The translations under genes were made by a program, and so were the position numbers. A stretch of 64,000 nucleotides of DNA from Sorex araneus (lineage: Eukaryota; Chordata; Mammalia; Eulipotyphla; Soricidae). The notes under the pieces are model-generated. The model had not been told where the DNA came from and ran no database searches. It worked only from the letters and a program-made list of their open reading frames with translations. Position 1 is the first letter of the stretch. Every line of letters begins with the position of its first letter. Below are positions 10,606 through 23,535 of the stretch, piece after piece. Where the stretch lies: NCBI RefSeq assembly GCF_027595985.1, contig NC_073307.1, positions 121,809,678-121,873,677 on the forward strand. Reading direction: 5' to 3'.

Positions 10606-12621
10606 AAAATAATAGTAATAGTAATAATAATAATACTTGATTTTATGTTTATTTTATTACTAATCGGAAGATCTCCATAATGAACAGATTTGCTGAAAGA
10701 AAAATCTGACATCAAGTAAGATCATGCTATGATGTTTACTAGACAAGGATGTTTACATAGATACAAGTAAAGAATTCATCAGTCTGTTCCATTTCCTAGC
10801 AGAAACAATGCTTGTCTGATATTTTCTTCATTCCATTTTCGATTGCCCCTGGAGGGGATAATAGCAATTTAAACAGAGGGGAGCTTTTTGTCTTAAAGAC
10901 AAAATTTGCCTCCACATTCTGGAGTGTTTTATTTGTTTGTTTTAAAGGTGTTAATGCTGCGAATTTTTATCCTTTGGGAAAAGCTGGCAAAAAGGCAAGA
11001 GTTCAACATGCCATAAAATCATTCCACAGGCAAAACAGGCCAAAGCCAGCCCACTAGAAGCAATAAATCATGTCATCTCAGTACATTGCCCAAGACACAT
11101 AACTCAGAAAAAAATCCATTATGAGAAATGAAATTCTTAATAATGAAATCTTATTCATGGATGCATGTGTGTTTGAGTGGTTATAAAATATAACTTGGGA
11201 GAGGTTTGGAATGTTAATATCCGAAGACTCAAAAGATGGATGTGAGAGATAATCATAATGCAAATATTAAATTGTAAGTCACTGGGCTGCTCTATTTTTT
11301 TTAAAATATTCCACACATGCCACACGTAGGAGAAAACAGCTTCTGTGAGAAGGTTCAGAAGGCACAAAGAGATCAGAAAAATAATCATCGAAAGAAAATT
11401 TTTACCAGACTAACATCCCTGATGACCAGTAGTTCTGGGTGCACTGCTCCAGCCGCATATATTTAAATGAGCCCCTCTCCTTCCCCATTTCATATAGGAG
11501 AAGCTTGAGGCTTTGAGAATTTGAGTTAGTTAATAGGCAATAGAGAACTTTCTCTAGGATCTGAGTCCCTACGTGTTTACCACGCTGCCTCCCAGGACAC
11601 ACGGTGTTTGTGAAAGTCAGCATTGGCCTCGTCTCCCTCCTTTCTTAGGCTCTGGCTGAATCAAGTTAATCACGAACAGGCATTTATAGAAACTGGCCAA
11701 GTGTAGCTTGGCTGGATAAGAAAAAAAATTCCTGTTTGGAGTGAGTTGAGCTGATTAATTGGGTCCTACCCCAGATACCCTTGGAAAACTAAAGTTCAAG
11801 TTAAGTTGAGCCACAGCGGGAAATGAGCAGGATTTCAGTAGCCCTTTCGTCAAAGCAAATCTCCATTCTAGCATAAGCTCAAATCACTATTCTTCCCATG
11901 AAGAACCCATAAAGGAATGCCACTAGAGCTGATGCCTCTGACACTGTCTTCACCACCCAGCAACTTCCTACTCTTTATCTTAGACAAAGCCAACGTTATT
12001 GGAGCCTGTAGGTGGAGAACCTGCTACCGAGACTGGGTAATTTATTTTAGTAGTTAACAAAGTTCTGAAAAATACAATTACTCCTTTCTAAGTGTGACTC
12101 TGATATACCTTGGGGAGGTGCACCTAATTAAATTCACGACAGCTGAATAGAGATAAACTGCTTTGGAAGGCACCTGATGGCATCAGTTCATCAATTGAAG
12201 GTTGCCTCAGCAAGTGACATTGTCCCTAGTCCCCGTGGGCTTCAGTGGCAGGCCTGGTGATGAGCACTATTTATTGTGAATAGTCTACCCTCCAATATCT
12301 CTAGAACCCCCAAGAAATCTCACAAGGTGGATGATGAAAGAGCATTAGCAACATTGACTTCTTGATTCCTTCAATAAATCCTTTTGGAAATTCTCCTTTC
12401 CTCTAGTTTTGTGTTCTCATGGGGAGAGAGGTTGGAATGACACTTCCAGCTTCTCTCCTCTCCCCTCCCTTTCTTCCTCTCTCATCCCAAAGGGAGAAAA
12501 GAGTGACTTATGTCACAAGAGCATTTGGGAGCCAAGACTTACATACTCAGTTTAGTTTCCTGCTCTTCCCTTTGGAATCTGCCAGTCTGGCAACCTGCCA
12601 ATTTAAAAGTGGGTATAGACA

Positions 12622-13019
12622 AGGACAGTAGATACAAGGGCCAGGAGGATTGCCCCATAGCTGGAAGCCTGCTTCATTAGTGGAGGGGAGAAGGCAGATG
12701 GAATAGAGGAGGATCACTAAGAAAATGATAGTTGGAGGAATCAGTCGGGACAGGAGATGTGTGCCGAGAGTAGATAATGGACCAAACATGATGACCTCTC
12801 AGTGTCTGTGTTGCAAGCCATAATGCCCAAAAGTAGAGAGAGAGTATGGGGAATATTGTCTGCCATGGAGGCAGGGAGAGGGTGGGAAGTGGGGAGGTAT
12901 ACCTGGGATATTGGTGGTGGGGAATGTGCACTGGTGAAGGGATGGGTGTCTGATCATTGCGTGATTGTAACACAAACATGAAAACTTGTAACTATCTCAC
13001 TGTGATTCAATAAATTTTT
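12622..13019 (+). mobile_element. 5'-truncated L1 3'UTR insertion
   Basis: Matches the L1 3'UTR (GGCCAGGAGGATTGCCCCAT to GTGATTCAATAAATTTTTTT). AAGTGGGT-containing sequence flanks both ends (about 12606-12620 and 13022-13036). Confidence 0.9.
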
Positions 13020-13554
13020 TTAAGTGGGTGTATAAGACAGAGAACTAGGATGAATAAAACTTTTTACTTTCCTGGCCAGTTCTTCGAAATTCTCAGGAGG
13101 TAAAGTCCAAAACAGGAAAGCACAGTTTTTTTAAGATCACATAGTTAGTTAGCCAAGATGGATCCAGAAATCAGTTTTCCTAAGTCTTTAAGCTAAGCAT
13201 CATGTCTCTTGAGGCTCACAGGTAGTTTTCTTATTAAAGAAATCAATTTTAACTTGTCAATGGATGATGAAGGAATTGTTAAGATTTCTCCAAGGAATTT
13301 CATTACCTAACATCTTTATTCCACCATATTCCCCCCATATATATGAATTATTTATGAATGAGAGAGAAAAAGAGAGAAGAGATGCATTGATTTAAGGAAC
13401 TCACATTTGCTATTCGGACTGGCAAGGTCAAAATCCTCAACACAATTTAACAAGATAGAGATTTGGGTAAGATTTGATATTGCAGTCTTGTGGGTGAAGG
13501 TTGAAATTTCTATTTCAACCTGGGAACACAATTCACCCTTTAAAAAATAGCCAA

Positions 13555-13745
13555 ACTTTTAATTGATTGATGTTCTGTAATTGTTTTCCATGCACATAAT
13601 TCCAACACCACACCCCTTACCAGTGTACCCATTTCCCTCCCTGTTGATCAGTTCTCCTATTATGTTGAGTGTTGCCTTAGTTGCTACCTCCATATATCTT
13701 TAAGTGTATCTTTAAGTACCACATATGAGAGCGACTACATAATTT
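13555..13745 (-). mobile_element. Old L1 3'UTR fragment, antisense
   Basis: ATTCCAACACCACACCCCTT and CCAGTGTACCCATTTCCC resemble the antisense L1 3'UTR, more diverged than other copies. Confidence 0.55.
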
Positions 13746-14419
13746 CTCCTTCTTGAGGAAAACTGAGTTCTTTGCCCTTGAGGCCTTCAACTGTGGATGA
13801 GATACACTCACTTTATGTAGAATCACCAGATTTTTTTAATAAATGTCAATCACATCTGAAAACAACTTTCATGACAACAATGAGGACAGTATTTAACCCA
13901 ACTGGTCACGACGGACTAGCCAGAGTGATATTGTTCCTCACTCCAAAAAGGTACTCCTGAAAGCATGCCCTTAATAAATCACTTGCAGGCGAAGTCTTGT
14001 ATTATACTTAACTTTAAGGGAACCTACACCAAGAACAAAGGATGCTTTGTGTCCTATTGCATCACCTTGCTAGTTTATAAACTTGTTTCTTTATTGCCTT
14101 CCCTTCCTTTCTAGAAGCCAGTATCTAAAGAATGACGTTTTTTTCTTTCTTATCTACTGCTTTTATCCCAATCCACCAGAAGAGACAGCACATTACATAT
14201 TAACTTATTTTTTTCCCTGATTCTCACCCCCCAACCCCAATCCACTATTTTGTTCTGCTATGTGTTTTAAGGGAGTTAAGATCCTATCTACAGTCTTCAG
14301 ACTCTCTTGCCAACAGCCTTCTCAGTTGACTCTGTCAGTAAGACTCTAGTGAGATAGGAGGAGACAGAAGGGTAGAAGAGCTCCTTTCCAGCTTCAGATT
14401 TTTGTGAGTGCCCTTCTGG

Positions 14420-14515
14420 TAGTTCATATGATCCCGCTAGCACAATCAGGAGTGATTCCTGAGCTCAGAGTCAGGGATATGCTCTGAGAACTACCAGGTG
14501 AGACTTAAAAATCAA
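14420..14515 (+). mobile_element. Type-A SINE, 3' part
   Basis: AATCAGGAGTGATTCCTGAG and TCAGGGATATGCTCTGAG represent the duplicated body units of type A. Head absent. Confidence 0.65.
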
Positions 14516-14605
14516 CAGAAAAAAGTCTTGAACTTGCAGGTGGACCATCTTTCTGAAAACCTAAATAGTTCTAAAAGTGACCCTGGCCAATGTGAAGTGT
14601 CCCCA

Positions 14606-14872
14606 CTATGGTATTATCACCAGTCGTAGCACTGTCATGCCATTGTTCATCGATTTGCTCGAGCAGGCACCAGTAACGTCTCCATTGTGAGACTTGTTTT
14701 TACTCTTTTTGGCATATAGAATATGCCACGGGTAGCTTGCCAGGCTCTGCTGTGAGGGCGGGACACTCTCAGTAGCTTGCCGGGCTCTCCGAAAGAGATG
14801 GAGGAATCAAACCTGGGTTGGCCACGTGCAAGGCAAACACCATACCCGCTGTGCTATGGCTCCAGCCACCTT
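14606..14872 (-). mobile_element. Type-B SINE, complete
   Basis: Reverse orientation from the tail (GTAGCACTGTCATGCCATTG) to the head (GCAAGGCAAACACCATACCC ... GGCTCCAGCC). Confidence 0.93.
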
Positions 14873-15442
14873 TAGGAAAATTCTGGGCCCAGCCAAGCCT
14901 TTCCTGCTCTCAGCTCCTGGACTCTGGTAAGAATCTCTCTGTTCTCTCAGTCTCCCAGACACAGGGTATGGCAGTTTCTTCCAGAATTAACTGAATTCTA
15001 TAATAGCTCAAAATATTTTATTTTCTTTCTCAGCCCTCCCAACATTGCATAGTCATTTTCCTAGATTTAATTCACTCTGTTTAAAACACCTACAGAGGGA
15101 TATGTTCACATGACTTGCATCCTAACTCTGATATTTTGGACCTCAATAAATACCTGTTGAATAAAACAATCATAATTTCAGTCTAAAATTTTTAGAGCTC
15201 CCAATTCAAAAGTAAGATAGGGAATTTTTCAGTATCTGTAAATAAAGATAGAGAGTTTCTCAGTATCTGTAGATAAAATTCAATGGAAGGACTCTGGTCA
15301 GCTGTGGTTGGGCCTAGTGACCTTCCCTGTAACTAGGACCAGTCTTTCTGGAGTAATGGATGGGGTTCCCTGGTGAGTCAGGCCTGGCTAATAGACTCAC
15401 TTCTGTGGCTCACAGAGGCAGGGTAATGACACTGAAAGTTCC

Positions 15443-15782
15443 GACTTTCAATGGAATAGAGAAGGGGTCACTAAGAAAATGATGGCTAGAGGAATCAGCC
15501 AGGATTGGAGATGTGTGCAGAAAAGTAGATAATAGACCAAACATGATCTCAGTGTCTGTGTTGCAAGCCATAATGCCCAAAAGTAGAGAAAAAGTATGGG
15601 GAATATTGTCTGCCACGGAGGCAGGGGGGAAGATGGGAAAGGGGGGTATACCGGAGATACTGTTGGTGGGGAATGTGCACTGGTGGAGGGATGGGTGTTT
15701 GATCATTGTGACACTGTAACCCAAACATGAAAGCTTGTAACTATCTCATGGTGACTCAATAAAATTTAAAAAAAATTAAAAA
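15443..15782 (+). mobile_element. 5'-truncated L1 3'UTR insertion
   Basis: L1 3'UTR ending CTCAATAAAATTTAAAAAAA. GAAAGTTCC flanks at 15434-15442 and 15783-15791. Confidence 0.93.
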
Positions 15783-16254
15783 GAAAGTTCCATCTTACTC
15801 ACTTGGGATGAAGAAGAGGCACCTCCCTGGTGGAAGGAGGGAGCTGGGTAGGGGGAAGAAAGCACTCTTTGCCTCCACAATGAACTTAGCCTCTGCAAGG
15901 GGAAACAGACATGGTGACAAGTTGTCATTTTACTATGTGGTGAAGCACAATTGTTCTAGAAGTAAAGGAAATAATTACTCTACAAAGCACTTTCCCATAA
16001 ACAATAGAATTTGTTTCTCATGATGCTCGCCACTATGAGTAGGTCTCCTCATTTTCATCTTTCAGAATCTTCTTTGATTGTTGCCTGTCATTGGCCTCTC
16101 CTGCTCACAGCCAGGTCACACCAGTGCCAATTTTGTTTTCACCTCCAGATATCTCAACTCATACCTTCTTTTTCAAAAAGACGAGCAATTCTCCCAAAGA
16201 AGGAATGGGTTATAAGAAACTAACCCCTCTTCCAGTAATGACAACTACCATAAC

Positions 16255-16400
16255 ATAAAACACCAAATGCCTTACACACGTTCTTTTCACTCTTTCATTT
16301 AGTCTTCTTCACAACCTGACATAATAACAAGAGAGTACCAGAGAGATTGTGTGACTTGGCCAACAAAGAGAGCAACTTGGCAAGAGTTCAGGCATAAACT
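16255..16400 (-). mobile_element. MIR fragment
   Basis: CTTACACACGTTCTTTTCAC and GTGACTTGGCCAACAAAGAG follow reversed MIR. Confidence 0.6.
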
Positions 16401-16629
16401 ATCTATCTATGGCTCCCCAAACAGCAGTTCCTCCTCTACTTTGTCACTATACCAATAGTAGAAAGGTTAAAAGAACTGGAGATATTTAATCAGGAGAACA
16501 ACACTCTTAGGGGTGTCATTGTTCATTCGAATGTCTAGTGTGTTAAAGTACAGGAGACAGTTCATTGGACATTTTGTGGCCCCAAGAGCCAGTTTTGGAG
16601 CCAACGATAAAAGTAATATACAGTTGGCT

Positions 16630-17168
16630 CAGAAAGAGAGTGACAGACATAGAAAGATTGCACTCATCTGTGGAATATAGAACAACAGAATAGGAGACTA
16701 ATACCCAAGAATAGTAGTATATAATATAGTATATAATACCAGGAGGTTGGCTCCATAGCTTGGAAGCTGGCCTCACACGCTGGGGGAAAGTCATCCCAGA
16801 TAGAGAGGGGAACACCAAGTAATATGTGATTGAAGATCCTGCGTGGGAAGGGATATGCATGCTGAAAGTAGACTAGAGACTGAACAGGATGACCACTCAA
16901 TTCCCCTATTGCAAACTACAACACCCAAAAGGAAAGAGAGATATCAAATTGGAATGCCACGCCACAGAGGCAGGGTGGGGTGGGGGGATGGGATTGGGGG
17001 GTGGGAGGGATACTGGGTTCATTGGTGGTGGAGAATGGACACTGGTGGAGGGATGGGCTCTCAAACATTGCATGAGGGAAAAACAAGCACGAAAATGTGT
17101 GAATCTGTAACTGTACCCTCACTGTGACTCACTAATTAAAAAATAAATTTAAAATAATAATAATAATA
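16630..17168 (+). mobile_element. 5'-truncated L1 flanked by complex duplicated sequence
   Basis: Starts in the ORF2 terminal region (TCAGAAAGAGAGTGACAGAC), includes the 3'UTR and an AAT-type tail. Flanked by a 24-bp imperfect duplication (16607-16630, 17169-17192; 21/24 identical). Confidence 0.9.
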
Positions 17169-17180
17169 ATAAAAGTTACA

Positions 17181-17221
17181 TATAGTTGGCTCCAAATGAG
17201 CCACTTTTGGAGCCAACTATA
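17181..17221. repeat. Perfect inverted repeat, 16-bp arms
   Basis: TATAGTTGGCTCCAAA (17181-17196) pairs with TTTGGAGCCAACTATA (17206-17221) around 9 nt, directly after the L1 tail. Confidence 0.93.
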
Positions 17222-18034
17222 AAAGTAATAGTGAGATACAGTTCTGTCTAATGTAACTAAGATGATAGCAGGTAATGTGGGAAATCAAAGAGGTAGTAGT
17301 TTTTAAAGCATGTGTCAGGGAATCCTCAGGATTTAGAATCCTGATTCAGGGATCAGAGTGGGTGAAAGTTATTTTTTTTAATCCAAAGATTGTAAAATTA
17401 CTCTTTGCTTTTGCTTTTTGCCTATCCCATTTCCATAGTTGGAATCTGAAGGGTTAACCCCAACTTCTGGGTGAAGTCCAGGTGGTGAGGGCCACTCTTG
17501 CAATGCTTGGCCAGCGGTGCAGACCTGTGCATTCCTGCTTGTCCCGGTGCTACAGTGCTGCTTTGCCCAGGAAACTGGGGGAGACTACACAGTGGTGACC
17601 TGGGCCCAGGAGATGGACCCAGATCAAACATGGGGCTTTGCCCTAGCACTTGAGTTATCCCCACTAGCCCTGGTACTGATTTTCTTAAAAGCAAGTTAAA
17701 TTGATGTGTTGGTTGGAAAAAAGCACAAAAACAACTATTGATCATATGGATACATAGTAGAGATATTCATGAATCTTTAATCATCTTATTCTTTTTCCAA
17801 CCCTTCCAGAATTTGGGGGGGCTCTTTTTATTTATTTAAGACTGGTCTATTTGTCTGAAAAATTTTTAATGAGTTTATTATCCTGCCTCATGTTCTAAAT
17901 GACTTGCTTGAAGAAAAGGACCCAGATGGGGCCTGGGATGAGGGGCTGACAGAGGGAAGGGTAGGGGGTGTTTAGTATGACAATCTTACATTAGATGAAT
18001 GTTACTTTCATCTTTATTTTGGGGAGAGAGGAAT

Positions 18035-18185
18035 TTTGGCCACAAACTAGCCAGGACTCAGAGATTGCTCCTGGCTCTGTGCTCAGTGATGAGTCCTGGG
18101 GAACCATATGCAGTTCTGGGGATAGGACTTTGATCAGTTGTGTGCAAGACAAGTGCCCTCCATGCTGAACTACCTATAAAATCCC
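18035..18185 (-). mobile_element. Type-A SINE, divergent
   Basis: GATTGCTCCTGGCTCTGTGC, then AACCATATGCAGTTCTGGGG and GTGCAAGACAAGTGCCCTCC. Confidence 0.78.
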
Positions 18186-18439
18186 ACGAGAGGTATCTTA
18201 TTGGCAATTTCTTCTCCGCATAAATGGTTCTATCATAAACAGAGGTGAACTGTTTTCCTTCATGATGCAAAAGTCCAGTTTGTCGTTCACCATCAATAAG
18301 TGAGAGCATGGATAGTGATCACAGATAATGACATCAAACTCCAAAGCCGAGGGTTCCCTTCCTTCTTCTGTGGCATAGAAGGAACGGAAGTAGGCAATCT
18401 GGTCAGGGATCCTTGGATGTAAATTTCAGGGAGCCATAA

Positions 18440-18810
18440 CAATAGTAAATATTTGGAGAGGTAAGATATGTTCTGAAAAAGTGTTGTGCCCCTGCTAGTA
18501 TACCACAGAAGCCAGGCCCCATTTGGAGATAACTCACAGGCACGGAGATGTCCTGATTAGGCAGAGAGAAAGAAGAAACCACCAGATAACTCACTAGCAA
18601 TAACCCGCAGTCTAAGCTCAGGCAGCTTGGAAAAGACCCTACATGACCAGCTGGTCAAGCAACCCAGGCAAGATATTCCATTCTGTAGTTGCCTGCACCC
18701 TGCTTTGGGTGTGGGGTACTCTCTGTCGGCCTGAGTGCCTCTCTCTCTTAAAGATCTTCCTATAACTAGTATCATTCCTTAATAAATCTAATTCCCGATA
18801 TTATTGCTGC
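18440..18810 (+). mobile_element. Possible old solo LTR
   Basis: Unassigned stretch with a late CTCTCTCTTAAAG pyrimidine segment and an AATAAA signal near 18780, as in the R region of retroviral LTRs. No convincing TG...CA ends or target duplication, so this is tentative. Confidence 0.3.
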
Positions 18811-19095
18811 TCCGAAGACAAAGGCCTTAAGTGGAAGTTAGGACTGACTTCTTTTCCTTATCTCACCAACTCCCAGAATGTGAAGATCAACTAGATCTTG
18901 GGTGCTGCTTGATGGCTACTTTAGTAAGGCTTCCAGGACCTTCATATCTGTGCTCTGCAGGAACCCATGCAATCCTCAACACTGGGGCACAGATCTCACT
19001 GACAAAAAGAACTACACAGGTCACGTGACTGTGGCACATATTTCCAATTACTGCTCAGCTGTGCTCTGAAGTTCCATTTGCAGGTGAGGAAAGTA

Positions 19096-19349
19096 TCACT
19101 GTATCACTGTCATCCCGTTGTTCATTGATTTGCTCGAGCAGGCGCCAATAACGTCTCCATTCGTGTCTTGATGGCGTGTTGGGGGTTCTTTCAGGGTCAC
19201 GAGCATGAGGACCGCCATTGTTACTATTTTTGGCATGTTGAGTATGCCACGGGTAGCTTGTCAGGCTCTGCCGTGCGGGTGGGATACTCTCGATAGCTTG
19301 CTGGGCTGTCCGAGAGGGACGGAGGCTTTTGGGGCAGCTTCTAATCGCT
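19096..19349 (-). mobile_element. Type-B-like SINE with a foreign 5' end and extra internal segment
   Basis: Reverse orientation. Flanked by GGTGAGGAAAGTA (19083-19095, 19350-19362), so the insertion is complete. Its 5' end has no tRNA head; it starts instead with a 24-nt unrelated segment (complement of 19326-19349). Between the two halves of the type-B body lies about 60 nt absent from other type-B copies (about 19158-19217), including the complement of CTGAAAGAAC. Confidence 0.88.
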
Positions 19350-20714
19350 GGTGAGGAAAGTAAAATCTACAAAGGCAGAGTGTCAATAAAATTAAAAAAA
19401 AAAAGCAGAGTGTCTCACTAAAGGCCATGGAGCTGCCAATTTGCCCAGTAACGAGTAAAAAGCTGGACCTCCTGATTCTTGGCCTGGTAAATTTCACTTG
19501 CCCATACACACCTCCCTCATAGGCTGCTCAGTGGCATTGCTGATGGAGGAGGAAGTGGAACTGAGGAAAGGCAGTGCTCTGACCTCAGGCCTCCTGGAGG
19601 TCTATGACCCAGCTTTCATCACAGCTGGAGGCCTGGCCTCTGGTGGCCAAGATGCAGGTCACTGTCTTAATTCTTCTTTTTGATCTGTTTCCTCACTTCC
19701 ATCCTCCTGGAGTGTCCCAGTCCTTGAAACTGTATTATGTTTGACTCCCAAAGCCTGAAAACACTTGTGTTCTAAATAGAGTTGGGCTATCAATACCTGT
19801 GCCCCACCATGGCAGCACCCAGCAAAGATGACTTGGTGAGACTGCTCCACTGTTACACCCACCCTGAGGGAAGGTACACAGGACATGCATAGAATTTGAA
19901 ACTGAGTCACACAACTAACTGAAATTAGAAATCATTATGTTCCCAATTACCTTCCAATTTATAAGCCTCTCTCCCTTGTTCCTTCCAACTATTTATCTAT
20001 TTATTCTGGGCCTTGGAAGGCTCTGAACTATCTTAGCTTACTCATCCATTTATAATCATCAAGTAGTACTGCATTTCTACTACTGTGGGCTATCTTCTAG
20101 CTCTGGGGATGCAATGGGCGATAGAGTACAAGTCTTCGATTCAGAGTTATAGACAGAAGCCTGGTTGGACAAGTAAAATAGGTGGTTACAATACCATGGA
20201 ATAAGCAATGGGCTCAAATGCTTTGGGGCATTGAGGAAGCAATCTCCCCACCCAAACCCCAACAATAGTGGCTATTAAAAGCCTCACCCAATATTTCTCC
20301 TCTTCCTTCTTCACCACAAGCCCCTCCCCCTGCTTCCTCTTGTTCTTGCTCTCACAAAACTCCCCACAGCACCAACATTTACCAGTCACCATCCTATGTG
20401 CTCTGAGGAATTCATGCCCAATTCCTGTAAACCCCAAGAGTTTTGGCAGCAGGGGTGGTGCTCTGAGACCAAAGGACAGGGCTCTGGTGCTTGGGGTGGT
20501 AGAGTGCCAGGGATGGAACTCAAAACCTCATTTTTCCACCTAACCCTTGTCTCTCCCTCCAGTAAGTACATTCAGTCTCAGTATAATCTCTTATTTATGT
20601 TTGTCTGTTCCCAAATAGAAACTGCTATCTTCCCAGAACTTGCAGAGAGATACTTTGTGTTAGATTTAGGAAAGATACATTAGATCATATTAATTCTTCC
20701 TACTCCCTTACCCT

Positions 20715-21130
20715 CTGTAGTGAGTCTATTGTGATTCCCCAAAATGTATGTTGAAGTCCTAATCTCGGGTAACTATGAAGACAACTTTACTTGGAAATAG
20801 GGTCTCTGGAGATATAATCTGGTAAAGAGGAACTCTTGAGGAATCTAGGTAGCCTCTGACACAACAACCATCCTTATAAGAGAAGGAGGCTTCAGCTAGA
20901 GATACACAGAGAAAATTCCCAAAGATAGCAGAGACTGGAGTGATACCAGTAAAGTCAAGGAAAAACAAGGATTGCTCTAGAAGGAGGCCAGGAATAACTC
21001 TTTCCTGGAATTCTCCGAGAGGGAAATGCCCTGCCTTGATTTAAGACTTCTTGCCTTCATAGCCATGAGAGAATACATTTCTGTTCTTTCAAGTCACCCA
21101 GTTTCTTTTTCTGTTATGGCATCCTAGGAA
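20715..21130 (+). mobile_element. Ancient MaLR-type LTR
   Basis: ATGTATGTTGAAGTCCTAAT, ACTTGGAAATAGGGTCTCTG, ATCCTTATAAGAGAAGGAGG and TTCAAGTCACCCAGTTTC occur in the order of MLT1/MST LTRs. Decayed, no genes. Confidence 0.85.
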
Positions 21131-21600
21131 GCACACATATCCTGAATATGTTTACCTGTAAGGGCAAATGGATCACCTATTCCAGAAATTTTGGATGGTG
21201 TAGGTAGGTTCCCTTCTCTATAAAGTATTCCATTCTCACTGAAGTCCTTGGCAGTTGTGGCAAAAACAAAACAAAAAAACCTTGTCAGTTCATCACAGTG
21301 AACTTATAAAGGTAACTAAGTGACTGAAGTTGTCTAAAGCATCCAATAATAATAACCTAGTGGGTTCTCTGTAGTAGGAAGGAAAAGGCACAGAGATAAT
21401 AGGCAGTAGACCTAAAAGTACTTGTAGTGTGTGGGTGGAGTCACTGCCAAGTGCAATCAGAGGTTGGGGGGAAATAGAAACTGAGAGTAAACCCAGGGCT
21501 GCATGTTATAGGGAAAATGAGACAAGAGTGAAAGAGAGGAGGGTTCTCTTGATTCTCGGGCATGTCTCAGTTCTCAACTCCAGTCCCGTAAAGACTTTGC

Positions 21601-21643
21601 AATAGGCAATAAGAAGGCACAGAAATAGGCAATAAGAAGGCAC
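21601..21643. repeat. 20-bp direct duplication
   Basis: AATAGGCAATAAGAAGGCAC occurs at 21601-21620 and again at 21624-21643. Confidence 0.95.
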
Positions 21644-22735
21644 TTTTATTCAGTGTTAAGATCACTGTCTCTCCAGCTTTTGTATGGCTTTCGTAGACAG
21701 TTATGCCTCCAGCCATCTGATTCATCAGGACTCCAGATACTTTTACTTTAAAAATTCTGATTTTGTCTGATTTACCATCTATCCAAAGCATTATGTGAGA
21801 TTCTTTCATTTAGAAACAGAGATAACAGCTATCCAATTTGACCTTCAGTGATCCTTCTATATTCTTAAGCAACTTATAAAATAGCAAGTCAGCCTGGCTG
21901 GTTATTCTGACACCATTCTATTGTGTCCCCCCTCTCAACACACACATTGGGTTGTCTGGTTAATAATCTGGCAAGCAAAGTATGAAATACACTTTACACG
22001 CCCTGACCTCCTAATCTTGATCATGTAACTGTGATTCTCAGAGAATCTCATGCAGATCTTAGAAGTTTACCAAATGAAAGGGTCACTATGAAGTTTCCTC
22101 ACTGAAAGGCAAGAGGTCGAGCAGGCCTTCCCAGCAATCTGTGCCCCATCTGGTGTCCCCCTAGTCTTGAGAATCTGCATTGTTGGCTGTCATTAGAAAG
22201 CTGAGCCTGCTTGCAGGCTGGCAAGATCGACTGGGCCAGAATTGCCTCATCCTGTCTTAGTATGGATTTTCCTGCTAATTTTGGACAAATCACTTCCTCC
22301 CCAGGCTTTAGTTTCTCCACTTAAATATAAATAAAATTGGAGAAATCCTTTTAATTTTTTGGATTTTTTTTTTTTTTTAGAGAAGTTTCTACTCTGTCTA
22401 GTCTCTCTGATTTAAGTGTTTTCCTGTTCAGTGTTTTATCACTTTTTTTGGCTGGCACTTACTATCATTCCTACTTCTTTTTTTTTAAAAAAAAATCAAT
22501 TTATCTTTATCTATTATTATTCACTGATCTCCAGGGACCTGAATGTCAGAAAAACAGACATCAATTTTCATCACAGACTGTTCCAGTAGTAGGAGTTCAG
22601 TAAACACTCACTATTTCAGACAAGCACTCATTGCTGTCTCAAGCCCTACTTGCCTGGCCTTAAAGAGCACTACGTTTTCTTTTCTTTTTTTTTTTTTAAG
22701 AAGAGGGAGAGGACCTTTATTATTTATTTGCTTAT

Positions 22736-22815
22736 TTATTTTTGCTTTATGGGTCACACCCAGCGTTGCACAGAGGTTACTCCTGGCTTTGCACTCAGGA
22801 ATTGCTCCTGGCGGA
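22736..22815 (-). mobile_element. Truncated type-A SINE
   Basis: Body only (GGGTCACACCCAGCGTTGCA to GAATTGCTCCTGGCGG). Similar AAGAGCAC-containing sequence lies on both sides of the surrounding insertion (about 22661 and 22815), suggesting a 5'-truncated insertion. Confidence 0.8.
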
Positions 22816-23535
22816 AGAGCACCAAGTTTTCTAACTGGTATCTGTGAAAAGTTCTGTGCTTATGCATATGTGTTTGTTTGGGGGAATACATTTTTCTTTT
22901 TGACATTTCAAATGGTCATTTTGTGCCAATATTGAATTGATTGCAACTACGAGTTCCCTATTTCAAAACAACAACAACAACAGCAAAATACAACACGGCC
23001 TTTTTGCAAGGCCAGAATCAAAACTTTAGTCAGAACAATGCCATCCAAGCAGCTCCCACCCACTCTATGAAAATGGGGACTACAAAACCCGTAATGTGGA
23101 TTTTTTAAAAAGCCAAGAACTGTTAAGCACAACGAAATTGGCTTATATCAGAGTGATTTATCGAATCAAACCATCTTGATTTACTTGTATAAATAGCTTC
23201 AGCAGCATTTATTTCTTTATCTCTGGACAATACTTGTTAGGTTTTACCACATACCAGACCATTTGCAAAGCATGACAAAGGACATAAAGATGGCTGTGTG
23301 TCGGGAGCCCATGGTCAGCTATGAAAGATGTACTCTAGAACTGCAAGCCTGTCTCTGAGGTCAGAGTATTTGTGAACCCGTTTGATTTAGATCTGTCTCA
23401 TGTGATTAAACAAGAAACTTGGAAATAGTTCTTTCTGTCTTACTCAAAATTAAATCCCCAGTGTTGAACTGTGCCCGGTCCATAGTAACAACTTAATATA
23501 TTATATGTATATTATATATTACATTATATGTTATA

